From Hyperoodon ampullatus (Eukaryota; Chordata; Mammalia; Artiodactyla; Ziphiidae), in NCBI GenBank assembly GCA_949752795.1, contig OX457062.1:94849777-94913776 (forward strand): a stretch of DNA of 64,000 nt, in the 5' to 3' direction. Positions within the stretch are counted from its first letter, which is position 1. The number at the start of each line of letters is the position of its first letter. Shown here in pieces: positions 45,901 to 55,910 of the stretch. The notes beneath the pieces were generated by a model, which worked only from the letters and a program-made list of their open reading frames with translations, was not told where the DNA came from and did not search any database. The translations under genes and the position numbers were made by a program.

Positions 45901-47639
45901 AAAGATTTTCTACTTGGAGTCACTCCCCCCCAGGTCTACCCATTCCTCCAATAGCTCCTGGAAGGCTGGATGGACAGAGATCTTTCTGGGAAAGCTGAAG
46001 AGAGGGGCTGGGGGGAGTGTCTCAGTGAACAGAGAGCTCCAGCCACCACCACTGCCCGCCCCCCCCACACACACACAGCATCACACGGACTCCTGGACTG
46101 CACCTCATGCTCTCACCAGAGAAGCTAAAACACATGCTTTCCTACTCAGTGCATTCGGAAAAAAGAATACCCATCGACATTCTCCTCCTTTCCTTCCTGC
46201 CAATGAGCAGCAGAAATGCCTCCAACATAAAGAAAAGATTTCTAATTTTTTTTTATTTTCCCCATCTAAGAGTTGAATTTCCCCTCTTAGAGGAAATTCC
46301 TCCTACTTTGGATTAGCCTGACCCAGAGTAGCTGCAGGATGCTATATTTGCATGCCGCAATTCTATTGGCTGAAGCCAGCTGGCAAGGGGTGTTGAGTAA
46401 TTGTCAGCCTCTTCAGAAGGAGTTAACATATTATGAGCTTGCAAGTCAGGAGGTAACAGCTTGCTTACAAGGCAGCTTTGCCCAAGATGTGTCCTGGCTC
46501 TGGAAAGTTAAGGTGGAGGTGGCTTCAGGCAGCTGTGGGACCTCTGCCCGTATTTTTTTGTTTTCCCCAAAAGCCAGTAAAAAAAAAAAAAAAAAAATGC
46601 TAACTCTGCTCACATTCCACAAGGATGAGTCTTGTTTATCCCTAGGCACAGCGGTACCCGCCAAAAAACTGCTAATCCGTTTTCCCTTTACTGGAGAGAC
46701 TGAGTCAGGACTCAGGGGGGCTATTCTCACCTCTCAGACAGCCCTTTCTGGCCCTCCTCTGACTTTGTGCAGACTGAGAAGAGCTGAGCTCAGCCAAGCC
46801 AAAACCCTGAGGCTGAGCCTGAAAAAGCCCAGGCAGCCCCACAGCCCATGCTCTTGAGCATCTTTGCCAGGTGCTGCTGCCCAGGAGATGGGCACGAGCA
46901 AGATCTCACCAGCGGGCAGGTCCTGACCTTCATGGGAGGCTCCAGTCCTTTGCTTTGAAACCAGCAACCCCCCTCACTACCAGCAGGAAACCACCAGCAG
47001 CCCCTCACATACAAGGTTCACATCCTCAGTCTTTTCCGACTCACTGCCCAACCCATGACTATAGTAACCAGGTAGTTTATTTTCTGTATTCTGATGCTTT
47101 GACATCTGGGGTGACCGCCCCTCCCAGGGGCAGCCAATTCCTGGAAGTAGTAAACCACTCACCCACCAGTGCACCTTTCAAATGCAAACCAACCAATTCA
47201 ATCAACCAAACTAATTAACCAACCTAATTCAATTAACCAATCGGATTTGAGGGTGCCCACCCCTCAACCATCTCCTTTATCAGGCTCTTACATTCCAGAT
47301 CACTAGCCACCTGCCCTAATCATCCCATGGCAAGGTACCAGACAACTGGAGACACCCTTGTGCCCCAGAGACCACTGAGATTATTCAAACTAGCCAATCC
47401 TAAACCTGTTGAACCTGCCTCATCTGTCCATTCCCACAGAAAGCACAATAATGGCTCTTGCCCACAATTTCCCCTTTGCCTCCACCTCCAACACTAGTGC
47501 TTCCCAGTGCAGCCCCACCCCACCCCCCGTAGAGTGGCGTGCATCCCTCTTGAGATCTATGAATATAACCAACTACCTTTTCAGTGGTAGTCATCTCCTC
47601 ATCTGCTGGCCCTGCCATACCTAAATAATAATAAAACCT
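45901..47639. other. Intergenic sequence, nothing recognised
   Basis: It includes a + strand frame of 172 codons (46339-46857) that contains an A17 run and no known domain, and a poly(A) tract at 46580-46597. 47160-47240 is rich in 'aaccaa' repeats. No support for a gene. Confidence 0.45.
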
Positions 47640-48700
47640 ACATTTTTAAACAATGACCTCAGACCTCAGCTCCCACCAGCTTCTGAAACTGTCCTCACCC
47701 GGTGACCACCTTGTTGCTAAATCTCATGAATGCGTTTTAGTCTTTACTTGACACCACTGACCACTTGCCCATTTCTGGGGTGTGGCTCTCTCCTGGCTCT
47801 CCTACCCCTCTGGCACTCTTTCTCACGCTCCTTTGTGGCTTCAACACCAGTGCTCCTTCAGGTCCTGTCCTGGGTTTTGTTTTCTTCTAGGACTACAATG
47901 CCCCCTGGGCGCTCATTACCACCTATTTGCCAACACCTACTAGACATTTGCCCTCCACTCAGACCTTGCTCCTCAGCCCCAGCCTGGACCTCTGCACTGA
48001 GCGTCCCACAGGACCTCAAACTCAACATGGCTGACACTGAACTCATGATCTTTTGGCCCAAAGCTGCCTCATCTCTTCTCTTCTTTCAGAGCAACCACAC
48101 CAAAACCCTGGGCATTCTTGCAAGACCTCAGAAAACACACCTATGAGGTGCCCGTGTGCTGTGAATTCTCCCATGCGGGTCTCTCCCATCTGTCCCACCT
48201 CTTCCATCGCCACTGCTCCTGCCCCATTTCAGGCCCTCATCCCCTACAACCGAACTCCTATGGTCCCAGTTGTGCTGCATCCAGTCCTGTGCATCCTTCC
48301 AACCCCACACCATCGCATCAGTTTCCACTCGTCTCTCCAGAAAGCAAGTCTCATCACACTTCTCCCTGTTTCAGAGCCTGCCATGGCTCCCCACTGCTTC
48401 CTGGATAAAGTCTAAAACCTTTATAAATCCAGTCTTCTGTGATCTGGCTTCTTCTCCCTCCCCAGTCACATCTCAGGCACCATCCCTCCACTCCCCCTGC
48501 CCACTCCACGTGTGAACCACACAGAACTTCAGAATGTGTTGTTCCCCAGACACAGTTCACGTTTCCATGCCTTTGTTACTGAGACTCCCTCTGTTGGAAA
48601 CGCCTTTCTTCTTCTTTCCAGAAAAACAACCACGACTTTCTCCCAAACTCTCCTTGGAATTTTCTCCCTTTTTTGCCTGACAAACAGCACCAACAATACT
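47640..48700 (-). mobile_element. L2 ORF2 fragment, about 1 kb
   Basis: The + strand is the complement of L2 reverse-transcriptase 3' region: 'ccttgttgctaaatctcatgaatgcgttttagtc' (47710), 'cccacaggacctcaaactcaacatggctgacactgaactcatgatctt' (48005-48053), 'ccatggctccccactgcttcctggataaagtctaaaacc' (48382) and 'gatctggcttcttctccctcccc'. One of the longest L2 pieces in the window. No intact frame. Confidence 0.72.
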
Positions 48701-48714
48701 TGATTGCTCTTATT

Positions 48715-49215
48715 TCTTTATATGTTCATTCAAAAATATTTATTAAGAATCTACTTTGTGCTAGGACCTGGAGGCCTTAGTGATACAACAGTAAATAAGG
48801 CAGACACAGACCCTGACCTCAAGGGAGTGTCTATCACACCACCCTGTTCCCCCAGAAGCTGCCTTCTGCCTCTCTACCTCTGCTCTGAACCCACTACAAG
48901 ACAAAAGGACCAGCTGAGCAGGAGACGCTCCATGTGGCCCTCTGTTAATCCCCTACACTGCCCCAGAGTAATCTTTTGAAAGAATGCATCTCTCTGGCCA
49001 TTCTGCACCCTTCCGATAAAACTCTGATGATCTCACATTACCCACGTTCCTCAACTGGGTCTTCCCCGTTTCGCCAGTGATCCCTCTCAACATTCATTGC
49101 CACAGGCAACCCCAAACCGCCTGTATTTTCCCACATCCGCTTTGCTTTGCTTTGTCTCTATGCCTTTGTTCATGCCCTCTCCTTCACCTTAAATGCCCTT
49201 CCTTCTCTTCACCTG
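48715..49215. mobile_element. Further L2 3' fragments
   Basis: 48715-48835 is + strand L2 ('aaatatttattaagaatctactttgtgctaggacctgg'). 48960-49215 is the complement of the adjoining L2 region ('atctctctggccattctgcac', 'tatgcctttgttcatgccctctcc'). Confidence 0.6.
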
Positions 49216-49217
49216 GT

Positions 49218-49510
49218 TTATTATCTACTGCTGTGTAACAAACCACTTGGACAAGTAACTAAAGGCAACGACCATTCTGTGAGTCAGCAGTTTGGTCAGG
49301 GGTCAGCTGGGACGGCTCATCTGTACTCCATACGGACTTACAGGGCTCACCCATGCATTTGTGGTCAGTTGACAGGTGGACTGGGGGCTGGATGATCCTA
49401 GAACGTCTCACTCAATAACTGGCAATTCGGTGGGGCTGTTAACTGGAGCATTTCAGTTCAGGTCTCTCCATGCGGCTAGCTTGGGCTTCCTCACGTGGCA
49501 GCTGGGTTCT
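49218..49510 (+). mobile_element. Ancient dispersed repeat, left part
   Basis: 'ttattatctactgctgtgtaacaaaccac', 'gtgagtcagcagtttggtcaggggtcagctggg' and 'ctagcttgggcttcctcacgtggcagctgg' mark a common mammalian repeat. It continues at 50294-50430 ('cacatttgctcaaatcccattggccaaag..gcaatctaccacag'), so the RPL26 retrocopy lies inside it. Confidence 0.6.
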
Positions 49511-49524
49511 AAGAAGCAAGCCCT

Positions 49525-50279
49525 CTTCCCTTTTACAGCCATCGCTGAAGTGCCAGCGGCCAAAATGAAGTTCAATCCCTTTGTGACTTCTGACTGATGG
49601 AAAACCGGGAAAGGAATTTCAGTGCACCTTCCCACATTCGCAGGAAGATTATGTCTTCCCCTCTTTCTAAAGAGCTGAGACAGAAGTACAATATCCGATC
49701 CATGCCCATCCGAAAGGACGATGAAGTTCAGGTTGTACGAGGGCACTACCAAGGGCAGCAAATTGGCCAAGTAGTCCAGGTTTACAGGAAGAAATATGGC
49801 ATCTGCAATGAATGAGTGCAGTGGGAGAAGGCTAATGGTACGACTGTCCACGTGGGCATTCACTCTAGCAAGATGGTTATCACCAGACTAAAACTGGACA
49901 AAGACCGCAAAAAGATCCTCGAATGTAAAGCCAAATCTTGCCAAGCAGGAAAGGAAAAGGGCAAATATAAGAAAGAAACAATTGAGAAGATGCAGGAATA
50001 AAGTAATCTTGTATACAACTTTCATTAAAAACTGTTAAAATGAGGGCTTCCCTGGTGGCGCAAGTGGTTGAGAGTCCGCCTGCCGATGCAGGGGACACGG
50101 GTTCGTGCCCCAGTCTGGGAGGATCCCTCATGCCGCGGAGCGGCTGCGCCCGTGAGCCATGGCTGCTGGGCCTGCGCGTCCGGAGCCCGTGCGCCGCAAC
50201 GGGAGAGGCCACAACAGTGAGAGGCCCGCGTACCGCAAAAAAAAAAAAAAAAACTGTTAAAATGAAAACAAAAAAAAAG
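49525..50279 (+). pseudogene. RPL26: RPL26 processed pseudogene
   Basis: Intronless copy of the 60S ribosomal protein L26 mRNA. The start codon is at 49565 and the stop at 49999-50001, 437 nt against 438 for the 145-residue protein. Disabling changes: CGA-to-TGA stop at codon 11 (49595-49597), a 1-nt deletion near 49613, and a second in-frame TGA at 49813-49815. Between them the protein is easily read ([54 protein letters not shown]). A 3' UTR and A-rich tail follow, the tail split from the body by a SINE. The perfect 14-bp TSD AAGAAGCAAGCCCT (49511-49524 and 50280-50293) bounds the whole insertion. Confidence 0.97.
50044..50248 (+). mobile_element. CHR-type SINE inside the RPL26 pseudogene 3' UTR
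   Basis: Near-consensus copy with a poly(A) tail. The perfect 17-bp TSD AAAAACTGTTAAAATGA lies at 50027-50043 and 50249-50265. It arrived after the RPL26 retrocopy. Confidence 0.96.
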
Positions 50280-50429
50280 AAGAAGCAAGCCCTAATGCAC
50301 AAGCATTTAGGAAGTTTCTGCCTGATCACATTTGCTCAAATCCCATTGGCCAAAGTATGTCATATAGCTGAGCCCAGAATCAATGTGGAAGAGGTGTGAC
50401 TCCCTGGGGAGCTATTAAGGTAGCAATCT

Positions 50430-50985
50430 ACCACAGTCTGCCCTCTACCCCTAATGATGCACAGCCTTCCCACATGTGAAATATACACCCCCTACTAAAA
50501 CACCCAAAGTAGTATCCAATCATGACAGCAGGCTCAAAGTCCTTGATCTCATAACATGCAGCAGGTCTGGATGTGGCTGAATCTCCTGGGGTACAACTCC
50601 TCGGGTGTGGCTCCTTTTGACCCAGAAGCCTGTGAGCTAACAAGACAAGAAATCTGCTCCCCATGTGCCCAGCATACAATGGTAAATCACGTACAGGATA
50701 ACCTCACTAGATGCTCCCCTTAAAAGGGGGAGAAACAGGAGGCACGTAGCAATCATGGAATTCAAAGCCATTCTGGAATCCAGCCAGGCACTGTTATCAG
50801 GACCCCTACTCCAGAGGCAGGGAATGTTACTTGAATAGAGCTCAGTTCACCTTGGCTTCTAGTTATATCCTCTGGGCTCTTGGTTCTGCCCTCTGAGAGG
50901 ATTTTCTTTTCCATAAGAAAAGGCCTGTGTGAATATTGGCCAGCTTACTGCCCATAGACAGTTGGGGGGCCCAAGGCCTCATTTC
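50430..50985. other. Intergenic sequence, nothing recognised
   Basis: No gene, RNA or clear repeat. Confidence 0.45.
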
Positions 50986-51198
50986 ATTTTTTTTTTTTTT
51001 TTTTTTGCGGTACGCGGGCCTCTCACTGTTGTGGCCTCTCCTGTTGCGGAGCACAGGCTCCAGACGTGCAGGCTCAGCAGCCATGGATCACGGGCCCAGC
51101 CGCTCCACGGCATGTGGGATTTTCCCGGACCGGGGCACGAACCTGTGTCCCCTGCATCGGCAGGCAGACTCTCAACCACTGCGCCACCAGGGAAGCCC
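50986..51198 (-). mobile_element. CHR-type SINE, ~200 bp form
   Basis: - strand copy with an ~20-nt poly(A) tail (T run 50987-51006). The head ends at 'ccaccagggaagccc' (51198). No convincing TSD found. Confidence 0.93.
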
Positions 51199-51581
51199 AG
51201 CAAATGGGAGTTTTAAATCTCCTCCCCATCACCACCCTGTGTTCCATCCCAGCCCCTAAATGTCTCATTTGAGTCATTAACTCCATCCAGCCGGAGACCT
51301 TGCTTTAGCAGACACATAATTGCCACACCCTCTAGAGTCCACACTCCCCACCCCTTCCTGAAGTGAAGTGCTTGGGGACCCAGAAAATAGGCTAGGTCCT
51401 CATAAACTTATCAAAATAGCACAGCTAGGCCTTCCAACCAGCAACACTCAGAGACTGGGCCATAGAGTGGAAAACAGAGCATGCAGGGTCTTGTCCAGAC
51501 AGAGCCCAGATATCTCCAGTAGTTAAGGGGCCTCTGGGTATCCTCATGTCTTGCCAAAAAAAAGTAACCATCTCCAGCCCC

Positions 51582-51610
51582 ATCTGTGTGTGTGTGTGTG
51601 TGTGTGTGTT
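51582..51610. repeat. (TG)n microsatellite
   Basis: About fourteen uninterrupted TG units. Confidence 0.95.
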
Positions 51611-51779
51611 CCGGTCGGGAGGGGGGTTAGGCTGAAACTAAAGCAACTAAAGCGACTGTGCTCTGATAGGAAAGATCCCTGGACTGAGAACCAGAAAGCT
51701 GTTAAGCAGGAAAGAAGACACTGCGTGGAGTGCCAAGGAGGAGACTAGCACATATGGAATGCAGCAGGAAGATGAAAGG

Positions 51780-52020
51780 AAAAGATGAGGTGGTGGTGAA
51801 GGTCGGCCGCCAGGGGCCAGGACATCCAGGGCCTTAAAAATTACCCTCCAGACAATGAGAAGCCAGGTCACCTGACCTTTGAAGAGGGATGGTCCCAGGC
51901 CTGGGAGCTTGTGAAAAGTGCAGACTCAGGCAGGTCTACTACTAGACTAGGGAGATCCCAGGGGGGCAGGGGCAGCTGCATTTCTCATAAAGTACCCCAG
52001 GAGTTTCTGTTTTTTACCAG
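51780..52020 (+). mobile_element. L2 scrap and MER5A-like element
   Basis: 51815-51860 ('catccagggccttaaaaattaccctcc') is L2-like. 51880-52010 ('gatggtcccaggcctgggagcttgtgaaaagtgcagactcaggcaggtctac', then 'aagtaccccaggagtttctg') has the layout of MER5A, a non-autonomous hAT DNA transposon. Both are very diverged. Confidence 0.45.
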
Positions 52021-52388
52021 AGCCAAGGGCCCCTGGACTGGACCATCTGCGAGGCTTGTTCCAGTTAGAAAATTCCATCGGTCTAAGCTTTGCGAGGCCA
52101 CCTAACCTCCAAGGGAGGGAGAGGAAAGTGAATCTCCCACTTGCAAGCCCAGGGATGGCTTCCAACAGTGCCATTACACTAATGGAAACTGCAGTGAAGG
52201 AGCCAGGACCAACGTCTATGAAAAAATAGGAGAATGGGTAGGCAGGGGGGCAGGGCCAGCCCACAGGATGTCCCCACCAGAATTCACAAAGAGGCCACAA
52301 GGATGCAAACCAATCAAATAAACCTTTGTTCAAAAAAAAAATTCACCTCACCGGTGGCTGGGAGAGACAAGTCATCAGCACTGGCTGT

Positions 52389-52412
52389 TAAAAAAAAAAA
52401 AAAAAAAAAAAA
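52389..52412. repeat. Poly(A) tract
   Basis: About 23 A residues with no SINE body attached. Possibly a remnant tail. Confidence 0.9.
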
Positions 52413-53180
52413 ATCCAAGGGCCCCTGATGACTTCAAATTAATGGGGCAAGGACAGGTGCCCCAGGGGATTAAACGTGTGGCATTCCTTTCTAGTTGGTC
52501 CCGTCTCCTCCCCTTTCCCACAGTTCCACAATTTCCCCTCCCACTGCTCTGGGATGCAGCCGTGGAGTGGCTCAGCCCTGAGGACTTGGGGCTCCACACC
52601 CCAAGTCGACCGGCCAGCTCTCCCACTTACTAACCATGAAGTGGGATGGAGAGTGGGCTGAGATGAACCCAGCAGATTGTGGCCATGGATGTAATGTGCC
52701 CAGCAGAACGCTTGATAGAGGGCGGCACCCTTTCCCTTGTCTGAAGACCAAGCAGACAGTGCTCAAGGACTTGGGTGGGAGTGGGGGCAGGAGGGGTACA
52801 TGAAACTGAGAAGAACCTTCTAGCTGTCTGCACCAGGAAGTGCCAGCCCAGGAGCTGAGGGAGACAGTGCCCAAGAGCAGAAAGCCTCTGAAGGGCTGGG
52901 TGTTCGAGGTTGCGTGAGGGGGTGCAGCAGGGCTGGGGACCAGGAAAGACCAGGTGCTGCCTTGCTTCTGAAGGGCTGCTCCAATGTGGAAAAACACCCT
53001 ACCATCTTCCTTTAGAGAAAACCTGGAATATTCCAACACCAAAAACCTCTCACTGGCGGCTCCTGTGGAGATGGGCTCCAGCTGAAAAGGAAACGAGGAG
53101 GCATGGGCGCTGCCTAAGGGGGCCCAGTTGCTGGCCTCCATCATCCATCCCTTACCCCTTGGTTGTCCCACAGGCTTGTG
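52413..53180. other. Upstream flank of THY1
   Basis: Single-copy-looking sequence approaching the promoter. A - strand frame of 199 codons (52572-53171) spans most of it, but it has no recognisable domain and is typical of GC-rich flanks. Distal regulatory elements may lie here; none could be identified by eye. Confidence 0.45.
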
Positions 53181-53428
53181 AAGCCTAGGTCAGAAGAAAG
53201 GATTAAAGCCTTAAAAGGGGAGCGATCTTGGCGGGGCTCTGGGAGGCGGCTAGCGGCCCCTGAGCGGCCCCACCCTCATCTCCAGGGTCCTGAACCCCTC
53301 CATCCCTGGTCAGGTCCGCCAGCCACAGTGTGGGCCCCCTTTGGCTGCGGACGGCCACTCTCCCCACCAATATCGGACCGCCTCCTCCTCCCTCTCCCAC
53401 CCGTTTTCCGCTACCCACTCAGCCTCTG

Positions 53429-53433
53429 ATTGG
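53429..53433 (-). promoter_or_regulatory. Inverted CCAAT box (ATTGG)
   Basis: Sits in 'ctctgattggccgag', the classic NF-Y-type context, roughly 60-80 bp upstream of the inferred THY1 start site. Inference from motif and position only. Confidence 0.55.
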
Positions 53434-53489
53434 CCGAGCCCCCGGGCCCTCCCCGCTCCTCCTCTCCCACCCCTGGTGAAAACTGCGGG

Positions 53490-53564
53490 CGCCGGGCAGG
53501 GTGTAGCAACTGGAGGCGGCAGCGCGTCTGGAGGAGGCTGCTGCGGCCGAGAACCGGAGTCCAG
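53490..53564 (+). other. THY1: THY1 exon 1 (noncoding), start approximate
   Basis: The 3' edge is defined by a good donor (GAGTCCAG|GTAGGAG, exon ending 53564), with THY1-like 5' UTR sequence ('gtgtagcaactggaggcggcag') before it. The transcription start is inferred to lie around 53490 and cannot be fixed without cap data. Exon 1 joins to the exon holding the ATG, 2.3 kb downstream. Confidence 0.65.
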
Positions 53565-55009
53565 GTAGGAGCCAGAGGCAGGGCGGGACCCGGGGCGCAG
53601 GGATAGTAGGCCCCCTGGCGCCCAAGCAAGCCCTCCCGATCCGAGGCTTCGGAAAACGGTCGGAGGGCGCCCTGGGAAGGAGCCGCTCAGTGCTTAAGGA
53701 GGGGCCTGCTTGCCAGGCAGGGGCAGGAGCCGGACGCAATTGCTGCAGGCCGGGGGCCGCAGCGAAACCTTCGCCCGCTGGGGAACGTTCGCCTGGGGCT
53801 GGGGTGCTGGAGGAGAACCGGGAGGAAGGGCGCCAAGGAAAGCCTTGTGTTCTGCTCTCCAGCCAGACGTCCCCAAAGCCAGCCTGCGAAGGCGGGACCG
53901 GGGGTGGGGGGGCGGTGAAACTGGGGCATCGGAAGACCGCAAACTGAAGGATATCTCTGCCCTGCGACCTCGCTGCGGGCTGGGTGCGGGGCATCCAAGG
54001 AACGGGAAACCGCAGTGCCGCGGGTGGGGGCTGGGGCGGGGACTGGGAGGAAGGCAGGCAGACGGGGGAGGCGAGAACTGGAAAAGGATGAGAGAGGGGG
54101 AAGGAGGACCTCAATTGGGAAAGGAGAGGATTGGAATAGGGACACGGAATAAGGGTGGGGTTAGTCGAACGCGGGCTGGAGAGGAGGGAGCGCAAAGCTT
54201 CTCCGGGTTCTGAGCTGCGGGGACGCAAGGCCGAGGAAAGGCAAACAGACTGCACCTCCCCTCCAGCTGTCTACCCCTCCCTTTGGCTCTACGTCCCCTT
54301 GAGTCCCAGCCCCATTTCTTCCTTTCTAGTTCTAGCCGCTGCTTCCCCCGCTTCCTCTCCTAGATCCCAAGCTCGCCACCCCCTCTGTAACTCAGCGTCT
54401 GCTAATCTAAACCAGATGTCGACCCCCCTTTCTTCCCCAACGGTACCTCCGGGTCCCTCTCAGCAGGGGTCTGAGAGGGAATTGACTGCAGCCGCAGGCA
54501 CCCGGGAGCCCCAGTCTCGCCCCTCCCTCCCCCCTCCCCCCACTGGGCTGAGCGCCGGGGACCCTAGACGCGGCTAGCGGCGCGCCCTGCGCACCAGGGC
54601 GCACGCACCGGGGCACGGCCCCGCGCACTCTCAGGCACACGTCCCTGCTGTGGCCTCTCCCTGGCGAGCACTGCTGCGGACTGGCTAGGCTACCCGCTCT
54701 GTGTCGCCTCGCCAGGATATAGATTCAGCCTAGGCTGCAAAAAAAAGACAGGGCAGAGAGCCTAGGCAGGGAGGCTACCGAAGCTGGACTGGAAAGCTGC
54801 GGGCCCAGGAATCCTGCCCAGAGAGCTGGACAATCGGAAACGTCTTGGTTCTGATGCAGAGAACCTATGCAATAGGATGGCACTGTCGCCTTCCCCACAC
54901 ACAGTCGGGAACACCCTTAGCGGTGTGCCAAGTACAGTCCTACCTGGGGCCCCACACATACCTGACCACGCTCGTCTAAGAGTCCGGAGACGAACGCGGT
55001 GGATCACTT

Positions 55010-55170
55010 ACGCTCCAGCAGTGCCAGATGTTTGTCATTTTTCTTAATCCTCATCACAACCCTGTGGGTATCTAAAGCCCAGGTTCATTCAGTACCTTTC
55101 GGGCATCTGTTGTATGCCAGGAACTGTTTGGGCATTGGGGATTTTCTTCTGAACGAGAAATAGGTAGGCC
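55010..55170 (+). mobile_element. L2/MIR-like fragment in THY1 intron 1
   Basis: 'tcctcatcacaaccctgtgggtatc' and 'ttgtatgccaggaactgtttgggcattgggg' are ancient SINE/LINE 3'-end phrases. Confidence 0.45.
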
Positions 55171-55174
55171 CTGA

Positions 55175-55535
55175 ATGAGGAGTTTTTGTTTCATGGGTAG
55201 AGAGTTCTGATTTTGCAAGATGAAAAGGGTTCTGGAGATTGGAGACTGTACACTTAAAAATGGTTAAGATAGGGCTCCCCTGGTGGCGCAGTGGTTGGGA
55301 GTCCGCCTGCCGATGCAAGGGACACGGGTTTGTGCCCCGGTCCGGGAGGATCCCACATGCCACGGAGCGGCTGGGCCCGTGAGCCATGGCCGTTGAGCCT
55401 GCGCGTCCGGAGCCTGTGCTCCGCAGTGGGAGAGGCCACAACAGTGAGAGGCCCACATACAGCAAAAAAAAAAAAAATTGGTTAAGATAATAAATTGTGT
55501 GTTCTGCAAATTTTACGATTAAAACATTAGGAAGT
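55175..55535 (+). mobile_element. Old L1 3' UTR fragment in THY1 intron 1
   Basis: 'gttctgattttgcaagatgaaaagggttctggagat' and 'ctgtacacttaaaaatggttaagata' recur at 62110-62340 and are a common L1 3' UTR segment. The SINE at 55272 splits it. Confidence 0.65.
55272..55476 (+). mobile_element. CHR-type SINE in THY1 intron 1
   Basis: Near-consensus copy in the same orientation as THY1, with a poly(A) tail. The TSD TGGTTAAGATA lies at 55261-55271, with TTGGTTAAGATA at 55478-55489. It is about 370 bp upstream of the coding start, within intron 1. Confidence 0.94.
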
Positions 55536-55849
55536 CCCTGACTTCCTGAAGGAAGAGGAAACGGTCAAGTTAAAGTCACTTACTCAAAGCCACCCAGCTA
55601 GTAAGTGTTCAGCACACATACACACCACCGTGGGGTGTGTTCTCCAACCCCCTTGCTTTCCCAGATGCGGAAGAGCTGAGTGGCAGTGTCACATTCACCG
55701 AGAGGTGGGAGGGGAGAGGGCTGTAGAGAGGGGCTTGGACGCCCACCGTGGCCAGTATGGCATGTCTCCCAGGGGCCCCCAGTCCTGGCAGTAAGTGCGG
55801 GCACACCTGCCCCAGCTCTTGGCTGACTCCCATCCTGTTGCACCCCCAG

Positions 55850-55910
55850 ACCCAGGACTGAGCTCTCGGCACCATGAACCCTACCATTGGCATCACTCTC
55901 TTGCTGACAG
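55850..55910 (+). CDS. THY1: THY1 exon 2: start codon and signal peptide
   Basis: The acceptor is probably CACCCCCAG|ACCC (exon from 55850); a second AG six bases downstream is possible. The ATG at 55874 has a good context (GGCACCATGA) and opens MNPTIGITLLLT. The donor ACAG|GTACTGG ends the exon at 55910, splitting a valine codon after its first base. Confidence 0.9.

Larger units (their letters stand above)
53200..54690 (+). promoter_or_regulatory. CpG-island promoter region of THY1
   Basis: About 1.5 kb of high GC with many CpGs, against a CpG-poor surround, covering the putative promoter, noncoding exon 1 and the start of intron 1. No TATA box is visible upstream of exon 1. An inverted CCAAT box (ATTGG) is at 53429-53433, and GC/CT-rich Sp1-like motifs follow. 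A TATA-less, CpG-rich promoter with regulatory sequence in intron 1 is the known arrangement of mammalian THY1. Confidence 0.8.

Noticed and set aside
46339..46857. 172-codon + frame at 46.3 kb
   Set aside because: Contains a poly-Lys run from an A17 tract and no domain. Nothing upstream or downstream supports a gene.
52572..53171. 199-codon - strand frame upstream of THY1
   Set aside because: No recognisable motif, no clear promoter or poly(A) signal, and competing frames on the other strand.
53419..54255. 278-codon open frame on the - strand across the THY1 CpG island
   Set aside because: GC-rich sequence produces long chance frames. The product is Pro/Ser/Arg-rich with no domain, and the + strand carries the THY1 promoter, exon 1 and intron 1.
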